In this document: piece after piece, positions 17,138-27,239 of the stretch
Layout: every line of letters starts with the position of its first letter
Position numbering within the stretch: position 1 is the first letter of the stretch
NCBI RefSeq assembly: GCF_900108085.1
Contig: NZ_FNVR01000034.1
Location: forward strand, 1 to 47,574
Direction of reading: 5' to 3'
Length of the DNA: 47,574 nt
Source: Algoriphagus boritolerans DSM 17298 = JCM 18970
Lineage (GTDB): Bacteria > Bacteroidota > Bacteroidia > Cytophagales > Cyclobacteriaceae
Notes under the pieces: model-generated
Databases searched by the model: none
What the model saw: the letters and a program-made list of their open reading frames with translations, nothing else
Told to the model about the DNA's origin: nothing
Program-made: the position numbers and the translations under genes

Positions 17138-17623
17138 ATGCAAACTGAGGTTGTATTAAGTTTAGGAGGAAACAAAGGTGATCGGGAAAAGTTGCTTTTT
17201 CGGACAGTCGAATTGCTCCATGATCATTTTCAAGTATTCAAAGTTTCGAAAATCTACGAAACGGCTGCCTGGGGTAGTGTGGCCAAAGGTGATTTTTTAA
17301 ATCAGCTAGCAGTAATTTCTACAGCGTTTGATCCTGAAGAGGTGCTTGAAATCATTCAGGAAATAGAATCGGATCTTGGTCGGACGCGCGAAGAGCTTTG
17401 GGGCGACCGGACGATGGATATTGATATTTTATATTTTGGAAAAGAGATCATTCACTCAGATCGCCTGAGAATTCCTCATCCTTTTATTGCTGAGCGGAAA
17501 TTCGTTCTGGTTCCTTTGTGCGAATTGCTTCCCTCTATGGTTCATCCGATTACAGGTAAGAATTCCCTTCAAATGCTTGAAGAATGCAGGGATCAGAGTG
17601 GGGTGAATGTATGGGTAAAATAG
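17138..17623 (+). CDS. folK: 2-amino-4-hydroxy-6-hydroxymethyldihydropteridine diphosphokinase
   Basis: A 161-residue HPPK enzyme, moving pyrophosphate from ATP to hydroxymethyldihydropterin in folate synthesis. It begins LSLGGNKGDREKLL, continues SKIYETAAWGSVAKGDFLNQLAVIST (family form PWG...Q..F.N), then IESDLGR.REELWGDRTMDIDILYFG with the catalytic metal-binding Asp pair, and IPHPFIAERKFVLVPLCEL. Length and order are standard. Single plus-strand gene facing fabD. Confidence 0.95.
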   Translation: MQTEVVLSLGGNKGDREKLLFRTVELLHDHFQVFKVSKIYETAAWGSVAKGDFLNQLAVISTAFDPEEVLEIIQEIESDLGRTREELWGDRTMDIDILYFGKEIIHSDRLRIPHPFIAERKFVLVPLCELLPSMVHPITGKNSLQMLEECRDQSGVNVWVK

Positions 17624-17649
17624 CTTTTGCAAAGCGAGTATAAAAAGTA

Positions 17650-17673
17650 AAATCCCGCCTAAAAGCGGGATTT
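17650..17673. terminator. Bidirectional terminator between folK and fabD
   Basis: Perfect 9-bp stem AAATCCCGC / GCGGGATTT with 6-base loop. The minus-strand side is followed by TTACTTTTT, favouring termination of fabD; the plus side has a weaker T stretch. Confidence 0.78.
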
Positions 17674-17680
17674 GGAGGTT

Positions 17681-18556
17681 TTAGATGCTGGATACTTCCG
17701 CTTCCGGATGGATTTTTTTGACTAGACCCTGGAGAACTTTTCCCGGGCCACACTCGACAAACTGAGACGCTCCGTCTTTCACCATGTTTTGCACAGACTG
17801 CGTCCACTTGACAGGCGCAGTCAATTGCATGATCAGGTTATTTTTGATCACTTCTACATTGGAGACTGCTGTGGTACTCACGTTTTGGTACACAGGGCAG
17901 GTGGGCGAGGAGAATTCGGTCTCTTCGATCGCTTTTTGGAGTTTTTCCCGTGCAGGTTCCATCAGTGGAGAGTGGAATGCACCTCCCACAGGCAAGGGCA
18001 ATGCACGTTTGGCGCCTGCTTCTTTCATTTTGATGCAGGCCACTTCGATTCCTTTGTTTGATCCGGAGATTACCAGCTGACCCGGGCAATTATAATTGGC
18101 CGGAACGACGATTTCGTCGGTGATTTCCTTACAGATTTCTTCAACCTTTTCGTCAGACAATCCCAATATCGCTGCCATGGTGGAGGGATTGATTTCACAG
18201 GCTTCCTGCATCGCAAGTGCGCGCTGGTAGACGAGCTTAAGCCCATCTTCAAATGCCAGCGCCCCATTGGCTACCAAGGCTGAGAATTCACCGAGGGAAT
18301 GACCTGCTACCATGTCCGGAGCGAAATCAGGTGTGGTTTTGGCGAGAATTACAGAATGTAAGAAGATGGCCGGTTGCGTTACTTTCGTCTGTTTCAGTTC
18401 TTCCTCCGAGCCGTCAAACATGATGTCGGTGATTCTGAAGCCCAATAGTTCATTTGCTTTTTCGAAAAGCGCTTTGGCTTCAGTGTTTTCTTCGTAAAGT
18501 GATTTTCCCATTCCCGGGAATTGGGCTCCTTGGCCCGGAAAAATGAATGCTTTCAT
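17681..18556 (-). CDS. fabD: Malonyl-CoA:ACP transacylase
   Basis: A 291-residue enzyme that loads malonate onto acyl carrier protein for fatty-acid synthesis. It starts AFIFPGQGAQFPGMGKSL, has the nucleophile elbow AGHSLGEFSAL with Ser87, then QRALAMQEA and the catalytic-His segment VGGAFHSPLM, and the C-terminal VECGPGKVLQGLVKKI. It is alone on the minus strand here, with the promoter element at 18579-18586. Confidence 0.97.
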   Translation of the reverse strand: MKAFIFPGQGAQFPGMGKSLYEENTEAKALFEKANELLGFRITDIMFDGSEEELKQTKVTQPAIFLHSVILAKTTPDFAPDMVAGHSLGEFSALVANGALAFEDGLKLVYQRALAMQEACEINPSTMAAILGLSDEKVEEICKEITDEIVVPANYNCPGQLVISGSNKGIEVACIKMKEAGAKRALPLPVGGAFHSPLMEPAREKLQKAIEETEFSSPTCPVYQNVSTTAVSNVEVIKNNLIMQLTAPVKWTQSVQNMVKDGASQFVECGPGKVLQGLVKKIHPEAEVSSI

Positions 18557-18578
18557 CGGCTGAATTTTGTTTGGTGTG

Positions 18579-18586
18579 CAAATATA
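18579..18586 (-). promoter_or_regulatory. -7 promoter element upstream of fabD
   Basis: On the minus strand TATATTTG matches TAnnTTTG and lies 22 bases before the fabD ATG. No TTG is found at the standard distance, so only the -7 part is supported. Confidence 0.4.
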
Positions 18587-18664
18587 GGGCTTTTCTATTT
18601 TTTAGATTTTGGAGTAGAAAAAATCAAAATCGATAATGAAATACCCCATAAAAATATCCAGGGA

Positions 18665-19066
18665 TTACAAAAACTTCGCTTTTTCTTCGGGACTTGGTAA
18701 CCGACAGGTGTTTTTTTTACCAAACCAGCGGTAGCGGTTTTTTCCTATCCAATCATAAATGCCGTCCCGTAGACTTGAGGGTAAAAAAATAAGTAAATAA
18801 AAAAGTGGCCAAAGCCCCGGGAGGTTTTTGGCAATTTTCAATGCAGCAGTGCTTCTGAAATAGACCTGACCGTCTTCGATCAGGACTAGGGAGTCTAAGT
18901 ATTCCGAATTGACCTCAAACCTTGAGAGCAGCTTTTTCCCTGCTTCCTCTTGCAATGCTCCCACCAAAAACCGGTTCTTTTTATCCCTTTTAATGATAAA
19001 GTCTATGGAAGCATTGCAGAGGTTACATACTCCGTCAAAAAGGATGACAGATTTTCCCGAAATCAT
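18665..19066 (-). CDS. DCC family thiol-disulfide oxidoreductase-like protein
   Basis: A 133-residue protein of the DCC (DUF393) family, named after the D..C..C motif; here VILFDGVCNLCNASIDFIIKRDKKNRF, with the pair C-N-L-C near the N-terminus. Further family signs are LVLIEDGQVYFRSTAALKIAKNLPG and a C-terminal DGIYDWIGKNRYRWFGKK. Family members are thought to be thioredoxin-like redox proteins of unknown partner. The ATG overlaps the stop of the large secreted protein gene by four bases (ATGA), so it is probably translated from that message. Confidence 0.9.
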   Translation of the reverse strand: MISGKSVILFDGVCNLCNASIDFIIKRDKKNRFLVGALQEEAGKKLLSRFEVNSEYLDSLVLIEDGQVYFRSTAALKIAKNLPGLWPLFYLLIFLPSSLRDGIYDWIGKNRYRWFGKKNTCRLPSPEEKAKFL

Positions 19067-21840
19067 CTGAGAATTTGAATAGTACCTTTTAATTCACGTT
19101 CGCGTTGAGTAGGGTCAAGGACATCAAATGTGACTTTTCCGGAATAGAAATAAGTGCTCGCAGGGAGTTCATTACCATTTTTGTCTCGTCCATCCCAACG
19201 AATAAAGATGTCATTTTCGTTGGATTCCAGGCTGTTGTAGCTGAATACCTCGGTGCCCCAACGGTTTACAATGAAAATCTCAACTCCTGTGACGAATCTT
19301 GGGCATTGGGAGAAAGGATTGTCAAAGGCAATGAAGGTGTCGTTGTTTCCATCGCCGTTTGGAGTGAACGCATTCGGAAGATTATATACCGGACAGTTGT
19401 CCACGCAGACTACATTGCTGGGTTCGCTTTCATTGCCTGAACGATCTACTGCGGTGATGTAATAGCATCCACGATAATTGGGGAGATTGGTAATAATGGT
19501 ATTCAGATTCAAGGATGAGAACTCCCGTACCAGGTTGAAGACACCTTCTTCACCATCGGGAGTAAAGTAAAGCCGATATCCGCTCAGTTCATCATCACAG
19601 TCCCCTGAAAAATCAGGTGTCCAGCTCAACTCGTGCTCAAAAAGGTTGCTATTGCATGGTTGCTCGGCTACATAAGCTGCGCATTCAGGTCCTTCAAAAG
19701 TCAAAACAGGAGGACAGGGGAGCCTGTTGTCATCCGGCATAGCACAGGTGATTTGTGATTTGTTTTCCAATGGATAAACCAATCCCGCCACATTATAGGC
19801 GCCTTTGGTGATGACATAATAGCAATATTCCAATTCTTTGATCAGTGGAACACCATTGAAGCTACCGTCGTCCAGATAGGTAAAGCCATCCTGAGTTACA
19901 TCTACCTCAGCAATTTTCACAAAAGTATCCGCATCCGAGGCTTCGGCATCCGTTCTGTTGCGGTAGACTTCATGTTTGAATTCTCCGATTTGATTGTTCC
20001 AAGGGACATTGAAAGTCCAATTAAGCTCAATAGCCTCGTTGATGATCGTAGGCTCTAGCCTAACAGATGAAGCGGAGGAAGAGGTATCAATTTTTGTATT
20101 GTTATCAAGCAAAACGACCAGGTAGTTATAGACCAGGTTTTCGGTATTCAGCCCGGTATCCGTAAACAAAGTATCTGAAGTAACTCCCAGTGAAATTTGA
20201 TTAGTCTCTCCTGTAAAACCTTCACTTCGAAGTAATTCATAGGTATATGGACCTGGAAATTGGACCTTGTCAATGTCATAGGGGGGAGTCCATTTTACAA
20301 ATATTTCACCCGAGTTGGTGTCCGTTTCTTCAACACTGACATTGGTGATGATCGGCACATCTACATCGATGGTGATGCAAATTTCCTCCGAAACGATACT
20401 TTCACCGGATCTTGGCTCTGGGAATCCTGCCACCAAACGGTAGCAATAGGTATTACCTGGAGCCAAACCTTCGCCCCCATTCAGATCATTGAAGGAGAAA
20501 GTCTCCATATCGGTGATACCAATTAATTCATAGCCGGGACGAATTCCTGTTTCACAGCTATCAGGTTGGTAAGGATCAGAGTTGATCCTTCGCCAGATCT
20601 GCATTTCATTGGCTGAACTGGCGCATACATAGGGATCCCAGTTTAGCTCTGCGTTTCGTCCTTGCAATTGTTCGATTTCATTCCATACCGGAGGTGGTCC
20701 TACGACTTTAATGCGCCAAGTTTTGATGTCTACTAATTTGGGTCCTGATCGAGGTTGATCGGTGATTCGGACACGCACTTCATATTCTCTCGCTCTGACG
20801 TGGTTGCAGACCGTTTGCCAAGTAAAATCCACGATGCCAGGCTGTGGTTGGAATTCATTTTCGGGATCATAAGAAGCGGGAGAAGTGGTGATTTCCATGG
20901 GCTCGCCGAAGACTTCAATTTTGATGGGGTCTCCGTCGGGATCGGAACCTTGGATGATTTCTTCGATTAAGGTCCCTGCCTCGACGCAGAGATCGGGAGG
21001 CAGTATCAGTTCGGGTCTTCTGTTATTTGAGTTTTCGATGATGATCTGCATATCCCGAATTACATATCCGATTTCCTTGAAAACACCATCTATTTTGCGC
21101 CATTCAATAATTTTAAATGCCACATTGAACTGACCGGCAGTTCCAGGAGCATCCCAAATGAGATCACCAAAGACTGGATCAATACCAAAAAGTGCAGGTG
21201 TAGCCCCTGATTCTTGACTGGTGCTAAATTCCGGCACGTCGGGATCACGGTAATTGTTGACATTTCTTTGGAATGCCTGCTTAGGGGTTTCCAAACGATA
21301 AGAAAGGCTATCCCCATCCGGATCAAAAGCACCGGGGTTGTGAATGTAGCGGACATTTACCGCACCATTGTCCACAGGAGGAATTGTCAAAACGGGAGAA
21401 TTATTTATCCCAAAAAATGGGTCAATATTTATTTCAGTTTCTACATAGAAAGGCGTATCCACTGAGTTGTCCATGTTTAATGTCAGGTCATTCCGATTGA
21501 ATTCCTGAAACCGGATTTTGTATTTTCCGGGGCCTTGAAAGGTGTGTGTGATGACAAAGGTGTTTTTTTCGATTTGGTCTCCAAGATCTTCTACCAATGA
21601 AAAATCGCTTTGTGTATTTAGTTGTTCTTCTCTTCCGTCCCCAAAGTTGATCGTTCCCGGACCAAATACCACACTGGATCGGGTATCGGTATAACCAACC
21701 ACGGTAATTCTATACGTGAGCGTCTGAACTGAGATCCGCTCCGCAATGATTTCTCCTGCTCGAATGTGCGTGGCATAAGCTGCTGAGGTACCTAAAATCA
21801 GGTAAATGAAAAAGATTCCGAGGGAAAATTTGAGCTTCAT
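19063..21840 (-). CDS. Large secreted protein with Ig/FN3-like repeats and C-terminal CHU_C (type IX secretion) domain
   Basis: A 925-residue exported protein. The N-terminal signal is hydrophobic (FSLGIFFIYLILGTSAAYA, cut near 23-24). THIRAGEIIAERIS and the following 300 residues form PKD/Ig-like beta modules, with INNSPVLTIPPVDNGAVNVRYIHNPGAFDPDGDSLSYR-type segments; 400-800 has repeated fibronectin III-like units. The last 95 residues begin YNLPNAFTPNGDGNNDTF and end with WDGRDKNGNELPASTYFYSGKV and LKGTIQILR, the gliding-motility-associated CHU_C domain that directs type IX (type B) export. It is likely a cell-surface adhesin or structural protein; no enzymatic domain was seen. Confidence 0.9.
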   Translation of the reverse strand: MKLKFSLGIFFIYLILGTSAAYATHIRAGEIIAERISVQTLTYRITVVGYTDTRSSVVFGPGTINFGDGREEQLNTQSDFSLVEDLGDQIEKNTFVITHTFQGPGKYKIRFQEFNRNDLTLNMDNSVDTPFYVETEINIDPFFGINNSPVLTIPPVDNGAVNVRYIHNPGAFDPDGDSLSYRLETPKQAFQRNVNNYRDPDVPEFSTSQESGATPALFGIDPVFGDLIWDAPGTAGQFNVAFKIIEWRKIDGVFKEIGYVIRDMQIIIENSNNRRPELILPPDLCVEAGTLIEEIIQGSDPDGDPIKIEVFGEPMEITTSPASYDPENEFQPQPGIVDFTWQTVCNHVRAREYEVRVRITDQPRSGPKLVDIKTWRIKVVGPPPVWNEIEQLQGRNAELNWDPYVCASSANEMQIWRRINSDPYQPDSCETGIRPGYELIGITDMETFSFNDLNGGEGLAPGNTYCYRLVAGFPEPRSGESIVSEEICITIDVDVPIITNVSVEETDTNSGEIFVKWTPPYDIDKVQFPGPYTYELLRSEGFTGETNQISLGVTSDTLFTDTGLNTENLVYNYLVVLLDNNTKIDTSSSASSVRLEPTIINEAIELNWTFNVPWNNQIGEFKHEVYRNRTDAEASDADTFVKIAEVDVTQDGFTYLDDGSFNGVPLIKELEYCYYVITKGAYNVAGLVYPLENKSQITCAMPDDNRLPCPPVLTFEGPECAAYVAEQPCNSNLFEHELSWTPDFSGDCDDELSGYRLYFTPDGEEGVFNLVREFSSLNLNTIITNLPNYRGCYYITAVDRSGNESEPSNVVCVDNCPVYNLPNAFTPNGDGNNDTFIAFDNPFSQCPRFVTGVEIFIVNRWGTEVFSYNSLESNENDIFIRWDGRDKNGNELPASTYFYSGKVTFDVLDPTQRERELKGTIQILR

Positions 21841-22157
21841 AGTTGGTTGACTTTGATAATACTTCTTCTAAAAACGAGGAGAAATCCTAATTGTTGATTC
21901 GTCGGGAATGGAAATTCATTTTAACCTATACGAAATAACCGGAAGTAAGGAGATTTTCACCGAAAATTCAAACAATAAAAATAAACCAGCTGTTTACTTC
22001 ATGATTTTGAAAGGGGCTAAAAGACAAATCAATTGACTATTTAGAACCTTTTAAAATAACAGAATGGAATTCGATCGCATTGTTTGCTACCTGATCCGCA
22101 CGTAAATTTGGCAGCATAAAATTTAAGACTTTCGTTCTAAACTAATCGCAAATCTGT
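21841..22157. other. 317-base intergenic region between the CHU_C gene and sdhC
   Basis: AT-rich, with no plausible coding frame. The only element I can support is the sdhC promoter at 22083-22110. No clear promoter of the TAnnTTTG type was found for the divergent CHU_C gene. Confidence 0.6.
22083..22110 (+). promoter_or_regulatory. Bacteroidetes-type promoter for sdhCAB
   Basis: TTTG (22083-22086), 16-base spacer, TAAATTTG (22103-22110), the latter an exact TAnnTTTG match. The expected transcript start is about 40 bases before the sdhC ATG. Confidence 0.6.
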
Positions 22158-22841
22158 ATGAGTTGGGTTACCAAAACCTTAAACAGCACCTTGGGCAAAA
22201 AACTACTGATGGCCCTGACTGGATTGTTTCTGATTTTATTTCTTGTGGTTCACCTGGTCGGAAACCTTCAGCTTTTGCTACCCGATGAGGGCGAAGCTTT
22301 TAATAAATATGCCGAGAGCATGGCAACAAATCCCTTTATCAGAGTAGTGTCTATCGGAAATTTTGCTTTCATTCTTCTTCATGTGATTTATTCCATTTTG
22401 CTGACCCGGCATAATAGAAAATCCAGACCGATTGGGTATGCGGAGAGTGCGGCCTCGACCAATAGTACATGGTCTTCCCGCAACATGGGAATATTGGGTA
22501 CTGTTATCCTGATTTTCTTGTTGGTTCACCTGAAGGGATTCTATTACGAAATCAAATTTGGGGAAATGCCCTTCATCGATTATGAGGGTGTTAGTTACAA
22601 AAATGTTTTCGCCATTGTTGCCGCAGCCTATTCCAATGTGTTGTATGTAGCATTCTATGTGGTGTGTATGGGTTTCCTAGCTTTCCACCTCTCTCATGGT
22701 TTCGCCAGTGCTTTCCAGACGCTGGGATTAAACCACGTGAAGTATTCTCCATTGATTAAGAAAGTTGGAATTGGATTTTCAATTCTTGTTCCAACCTTAT
22801 TTGCGCTGATTCCAGTTGTGATGTATATCCAATCGCTTTGA
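22158..22841 (+). CDS. sdhC: Succinate dehydrogenase cytochrome b subunit
   Basis: A 227-residue membrane anchor with about five hydrophobic helices, of the single-subunit diheme b558 type found with Bacteroidota and Bacillus/Wolinella-like complexes. It starts TKTLNSTLGKKLLMALTGLFLILFLVVHLVGNLQLL, with His in the VHLVGN helix; further His occur in ILLHVIYSIL, FLLVHLKGFYYE and FLAFHLSHGFASAFQTLGL, candidate heme ligands. It carries electrons between the flavoprotein/iron-sulfur subunits and quinone. First gene of sdhCAB. Confidence 0.95.
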   Translation: MSWVTKTLNSTLGKKLLMALTGLFLILFLVVHLVGNLQLLLPDEGEAFNKYAESMATNPFIRVVSIGNFAFILLHVIYSILLTRHNRKSRPIGYAESAASTNSTWSSRNMGILGTVILIFLLVHLKGFYYEIKFGEMPFIDYEGVSYKNVFAIVAAAYSNVLYVAFYVVCMGFLAFHLSHGFASAFQTLGLNHVKYSPLIKKVGIGFSILVPTLFALIPVVMYIQSL

Positions 22842-22883
22842 TTGGGTGAAAAATATAGTTGTAGTTAAATAAATCTGACGTAG

Positions 22884-24818
22884 ATGATACTAGATTCCAA
22901 AATACCTGCTGGTCCTTTGGCAGAAAAATGGACAAAGCACAAGTTTAACAGCAAGTTGGTCAATCCGGCAAATAAGAGAAAGTACGAGGTCATCGTGGTG
23001 GGTACAGGTTTGGCAGGGGCGTCTGCTGCTGCTTCGCTTGCGGAGTTGGGTTACAATGTCAAGGCATTTACATTTCATGACAGTCCTCGAAGAGCGCACT
23101 CTATTGCTGCTCAGGGTGGAATCAATGCTGCCAAAAACTATCAAAACGACGGAGACTCAGTATTCAGATTATTCTATGATACCATCAAGGGAGGAGACTA
23201 TCGTGCACGTGAGGCCAATGTCTACCGACTTGCAGAAGTATCCGTTAAAATTATAGATCAGTGTGTGGCGCAAGGTGTTCCTTTTGCCAGAGAGTATGGT
23301 GGGCTCCTTGCCAACCGGTCTTTCGGTGGGGCGCAGGTTTCCCGAACTTTCTATGCACGTGGTCAAACAGGACAGCAATTGCTTTTGGGTGCCTATTCAG
23401 CACTTAGTCGTCAGGTGGCCAATGGGAAAGTAAAGCTTTACCCGAGATCAGAAATGATGGATGTGGTCATGATCGATGGCCATGCCAGAGGTATTGTGAC
23501 GCGAAATTTGATTACAGGTGCAGTGGAAACCCACTCAGGCCACGCAGTTTTACTCTGCACAGGAGGCTACGGTAACGTGTTTTATCTTTCTACTAATGCA
23601 ATGGGTTCCAATGTAACAGCGGCTTGGAGAGCTCACAAGCGCGGTGCCTACTTTGCGAACCCTTGCTTTACTCAGATCCACCCGACCTGTATTCCAGTTT
23701 CGGGTGACCATCAGTCCAAATTGACTCTGATGTCCGAATCACTCAGAAATGACGGTCGTGTGTGGGTCCCTGCTACCAAGGAGACTGCTGAGAAACTCAG
23801 AAAAGGTCAGGTGAAAGTAAACGACATCAAAGAAGAGGACAGGGATTATTTCCTGGAGCGAAAGTATCCATCCTTTGGAAACTTGGTGCCTCGTGATGTG
23901 GCTTCCCGAAATGCAAAATATGTCTGTGACGAAGGTAGAGGAGTCAACGAAACCGGAGAGGCAGTATTTCTGGACTTCCGTGAGGCGGTCAAGCGTGATG
24001 GTAAATCAATCATCGAATCCAAGTATGGAAACCTCTTCGATATGTACAAGCAGATCACAGGGGAAGATCCTTATGAAGTTCCGATGATGATCTATCCGGC
24101 TGTTCACTACACGATGGGGGGACTTTGGGTAGATTACAACTTGATGACGACTATTCCTGGTTTGTATGCTTTGGGAGAAGCTAACTTCTCTGATCACGGT
24201 GCCAACCGTCTCGGTGCCTCAGCGCTGATGCAAGGCTTGGCCGATGGATATTTTGTGATTCCGTATACAATAGGCGATTATTTGGCGTCTACTCCGCCAA
24301 AGCCGGTAGATACTACTCATCCTGAGTTTGAAAAGGCAGCGGCTGAGGTTAAAAGTAGAGTGGAGCAACTTCTGAAAATCAAGGGGAAAAAGACAGTCGA
24401 TTACTTCCATAAAAAATTGGGTAAAATCATGTGGAATGAGTGTGGAATGGCTAGATCTGCCGAAGGTTTGAAAAAGGCAAAAGCTGAAATCAAGCAATTG
24501 AAAAAAGATTTCTGGTCAGATGTGAAAGTGCTTGGAACCAATGAAGAGCTGAATCATTCCCTTGAAAAAGCACACCGGGTGGCAGATTTTATCGAATTGG
24601 GTGAATTGATGATCGATGATGCCCTCAGCAGAGAGGAATCTTGCGGAGGCCACTTCAGAGAGGAATACCAAACTCCGGAAGGAGAAGCGCTACGGGATGA
24701 CGAGAACTTCGCCTACGTTGCGGCTTGGAAATACATGGGTGAAAATCAGGAAGAGGAGCTTTACAAAGAGCCTTTGATTTTCGAAAACGTAAAGCTTACC
24801 CAGCGTTCTTACAAATAA
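22884..24818 (+). CDS. sdhA: Succinate dehydrogenase/fumarate reductase flavoprotein subunit
   Basis: A 644-residue FAD enzyme that oxidises succinate to fumarate, or the reverse. The FAD dinucleotide fold is [22 protein letters not shown]; the FAD-attachment His lies in [23 protein letters not shown]. Other landmarks are [39 protein letters not shown], the catalytic-Arg region around [23 protein letters not shown] and [18 protein letters not shown]. No subunit-swapping oddities are seen. The order C-A-B and long C-terminal helical domain match the Bacteroidota complex II. It lies 42 bases after sdhC and 25 before sdhB. Confidence 0.97.
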   Translation: MILDSKIPAGPLAEKWTKHKFNSKLVNPANKRKYEVIVVGTGLAGASAAASLAELGYNVKAFTFHDSPRRAHSIAAQGGINAAKNYQNDGDSVFRLFYDTIKGGDYRAREANVYRLAEVSVKIIDQCVAQGVPFAREYGGLLANRSFGGAQVSRTFYARGQTGQQLLLGAYSALSRQVANGKVKLYPRSEMMDVVMIDGHARGIVTRNLITGAVETHSGHAVLLCTGGYGNVFYLSTNAMGSNVTAAWRAHKRGAYFANPCFTQIHPTCIPVSGDHQSKLTLMSESLRNDGRVWVPATKETAEKLRKGQVKVNDIKEEDRDYFLERKYPSFGNLVPRDVASRNAKYVCDEGRGVNETGEAVFLDFREAVKRDGKSIIESKYGNLFDMYKQITGEDPYEVPMMIYPAVHYTMGGLWVDYNLMTTIPGLYALGEANFSDHGANRLGASALMQGLADGYFVIPYTIGDYLASTPPKPVDTTHPEFEKAAAEVKSRVEQLLKIKGKKTVDYFHKKLGKIMWNECGMARSAEGLKKAKAEIKQLKKDFWSDVKVLGTNEELNHSLEKAHRVADFIELGELMIDDALSREESCGGHFREEYQTPEGEALRDDENFAYVAAWKYMGENQEEELYKEPLIFENVKLTQRSYK

Positions 24819-24843
24819 TCTTAAGACAAAAATTCATAGCAAT

Positions 24844-25593
24844 ATGCAATTGACTTTAAAAATCTGGAGACAAAAAAACGCATCGGACAAAGGTGGTTTT
24901 GTAACCTATCCAGTAAAGGACGTTTCCAAAGACATGTCCTTTTTGGAGATGTTGGATGTGCTGAATGAAGGATTGATTGAAAAAGGAGAAGATCCCGTTC
25001 ATTTTGACCACGATTGTAGAGAAGGTATCTGTGGGACTTGTTCGCTGTATATCAACGGCAAACCCCATGGCCCGCTGCAGACGACTACCTGTCAGCTCCA
25101 CATGAGATCATTCTCAGACGGACAGACCATCACGATCGAGCCATGGAGAGCCAAAGCCTTTCCGATTGTGAAAGATTTGGTGGTCAACCGATCTGCTTTT
25201 GATCGAATCATTCAAGCGGGTGGCTATGTGTCCGTAGGGACAGGTGGTGTGCCTGATGCCAATGAGATCCCAATTCCTAAAAATATCGCCGATCTGGCAA
25301 TGGACGCAGCTCAATGTATTGGTTGTGGTGCCTGCGTAGCAGCCTGTAAAAATGCATCAGCGATGCTTTTTACCTCTGCCAAAATCTCCCAGCTTGCATT
25401 GCTTCCTCAGGGTCAAGTAGAGCGTAAAACCAGAGCAGAAAAAATGGTGGCTCAGATGGATGCAGAAGGTTTCGGAGCATGTACCAATACAGGTGCTTGC
25501 GAAGCAGAATGTCCAAAAGGGATTTCGATTACAAACATTGCGCGAATGAACAGAGAGTATTTCTCTGCTGTATTAAGTAGCGAAAACATTTAA
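24844..25593 (+). CDS. sdhB: Succinate dehydrogenase/fumarate reductase iron-sulfur subunit
   Basis: A 249-residue subunit that passes electrons from FAD through three clusters. The [2Fe-2S] domain has [19 protein letters not shown] and then TTCQLHM; the C-terminal domain has [18 protein letters not shown] and [18 protein letters not shown] for the [4Fe-4S] and [3Fe-4S] clusters. All expected cysteines are present. Last gene of the operon, followed by a strong terminator. Confidence 0.97.
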   Translation: MQLTLKIWRQKNASDKGGFVTYPVKDVSKDMSFLEMLDVLNEGLIEKGEDPVHFDHDCREGICGTCSLYINGKPHGPLQTTTCQLHMRSFSDGQTITIEPWRAKAFPIVKDLVVNRSAFDRIIQAGGYVSVGTGGVPDANEIPIPKNIADLAMDAAQCIGCGACVAACKNASAMLFTSAKISQLALLPQGQVERKTRAEKMVAQMDAEGFGACTNTGACEAECPKGISITNIARMNREYFSAVLSSENI

Positions 25594-25612
25594 TTTCGAT
25601 AAATTCAAAATG

Positions 25613-25643
25613 AAAGCCAGACCTAAGGTCTGGCTTTTTTTTT
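25613..25643 (+). terminator. Rho-independent terminator of sdhCAB
   Basis: Perfect 10-bp stem AGCCAGACCT / AGGTCTGGCT with one central A, followed by eight further T residues. Confidence 0.92.
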
Positions 25644-25702
25644 CATTATTCTAAGACAAAATTGAATTAATATATCATTTTATCCTTATAAACAGAATAA
25701 AA

Positions 25703-25733
25703 TTGGGTTTAATCCTTAAAATTTTTAACTTTG
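25703..25733 (+). promoter_or_regulatory. Bacteroidetes-type promoter for the transporter operon
   Basis: TTG (25703-25705), 20-base spacer, TAACTTTG (25726-25733), an exact match to TTG...TAnnTTTG. It lies 45 bases before the transporter ATG. Confidence 0.65.
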
Positions 25734-25778
25734 AAAAATTATATTTTAAAATCAATTTGAGTCAAATCCAAAAAAGTA

Positions 25779-27239
25779 ATGCATTTCATAGATCTGGGGA
25801 TCTTCATAGCCTACATGCTAGCCATGCTCGGTGTAGGATATTATTTCATGCGAAAAAACTCCAGTCAGGAAGATTACTACGTAGGTGGGCGTTCGATTGG
25901 TAGCTGGCATATCGGTCTATCGGTAGTTGCTACGGATGTAGGTGGTGGCTTTTCGATAGGTTTAGGAGGATTGGGATTTGCGATGGGGATTTCGGGTTCC
26001 TGGATGCTTTTCACCGGTTTAATTGGAGCTTGGTTGGCAGCTGTGATTCTTATTCCACGAGTAAAATCGGATTCTGCATTTGCCCGTTTTTTCACCTTCC
26101 CACAGATTATGGGTCATCTTTTTGATTCTGCTGCTGCCAAAGTAGCCGCTGTCATTTGCTTTTTGGGCTATCTCGGATTCACTTCCTCTCAATTGTTGGC
26201 AGGTGCCAAACTCGCCTCCGGTACATTCGAAGGAATAGACCTGCATACGGCACTTTTGATCATGGGAGTAATTGCGGTTGTGTACACGGTGATGGGAGGT
26301 CTCAAGGCGGTGATTTATACCGATACGATCCAATGGATTATCTTAATGCTGGGTTTGATGCTGATCGGTATTCCAATGGCTTTCTCCTATGTGGGTGGTT
26401 GGGATGGAATCACCCAGACATTGCCTCCCGAATTCTTTTCATTTACCAATCTTACTTGGCAGGATCTCGTCAATTGGGGGATTACGATTATCCCGATTTG
26501 GTTTGTGGGAATGACCTTGTATCAGCGAATTTTTGCAGCCAAAGAGGTGAAATCAGCCAAGAAAGCCTGGTTTATCGCAGGACTTTTTGAATGGCCCATT
26601 ATGGCTTTTTTGGGTGTTTCTTTGGGACTTCTTTCCAGAGTAGCAGTAGACCAGGGTGTGCTGGAAGGATTTACAGCGACTATGGACCCCGAAATGGGAC
26701 TTCCTGTCCTGCTAAGTCAGATTTTGCCTGCCGGGATTTTGGGATTAATGATGTCGGCCTACTTTTCTGCTGTACTCTCGACGGCTGATTCTTGCTTGAT
26801 GGCTGCTTCAGGCAATCTTTCCACAGATCTGATCGGAAAATATTTAAAAAATAAATCCCACAAACAGGAAGTACGCATCAGTCAAATATTGACCCTGGGA
26901 ATTGGAATACTGGCAGTGGTGTTAGCTTGGCAAATGACAGAAGTGCTCAGTTTGATGCTGTACTCGTACGCCTTTATGGTTTCAGGATTACTCGTGCCTG
27001 TGATCGCGGGGCTTTTCTTCAAGCAGAGAAATCCTAAAGCGGCAGTATCCTCCATGATCTCCGGAGGAATGGTTACTGCTGGACTTACAGTTTTAGAAAT
27101 ACCTTTGCCTTTGGGATTGGATCCCAATTTTTTTGGGATTTTGATCTCACTTATCGCCTTTTGGGCAGTAAATAAAATTTCAAAAAATGACAAAAATCAC
27201 GACTATGACCACACTAGAGACACTCTCAGCGATAGATAA
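25779..27239 (+). CDS. Sodium:solute symporter family protein
   Basis: A 486-residue integral membrane protein of the SSS family with about 13 hydrophobic helices. The N-terminal part has YYVGGRSIGSWHIGLSVVATDVGGGFSIGLGGLGF, then VVYTVMGGLKAVIYTDTIQWIILMLGL, QRIFAAKEVKSAKKAWF, and MSAYFSAVLSTADSCLMAASGNLSTDL, all typical of Na+-coupled importers. The substrate cannot be read; amino or organic acids are common. It heads an operon with an acetyltransferase and a racemase-like enzyme, which points to an amino-acid-like substrate (inference). Its end overlaps the next gene. Confidence 0.92.
   Translation: MHFIDLGIFIAYMLAMLGVGYYFMRKNSSQEDYYVGGRSIGSWHIGLSVVATDVGGGFSIGLGGLGFAMGISGSWMLFTGLIGAWLAAVILIPRVKSDSAFARFFTFPQIMGHLFDSAAAKVAAVICFLGYLGFTSSQLLAGAKLASGTFEGIDLHTALLIMGVIAVVYTVMGGLKAVIYTDTIQWIILMLGLMLIGIPMAFSYVGGWDGITQTLPPEFFSFTNLTWQDLVNWGITIIPIWFVGMTLYQRIFAAKEVKSAKKAWFIAGLFEWPIMAFLGVSLGLLSRVAVDQGVLEGFTATMDPEMGLPVLLSQILPAGILGLMMSAYFSAVLSTADSCLMAASGNLSTDLIGKYLKNKSHKQEVRISQILTLGIGILAVVLAWQMTEVLSLMLYSYAFMVSGLLVPVIAGLFFKQRNPKAAVSSMISGGMVTAGLTVLEIPLPLGLDPNFFGILISLIAFWAVNKISKNDKNHDYDHTRDTLSDR

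Noticed and set aside
21841..22157. Riboswitch upstream of sdhC
   Set aside because: No conserved stem arrangement was recognised; only a promoter fits the sequence.
25703..25903. 66-codon frame starting at TTG 25703
   Set aside because: It begins on the promoter of the symporter operon and runs out of frame into the symporter gene.
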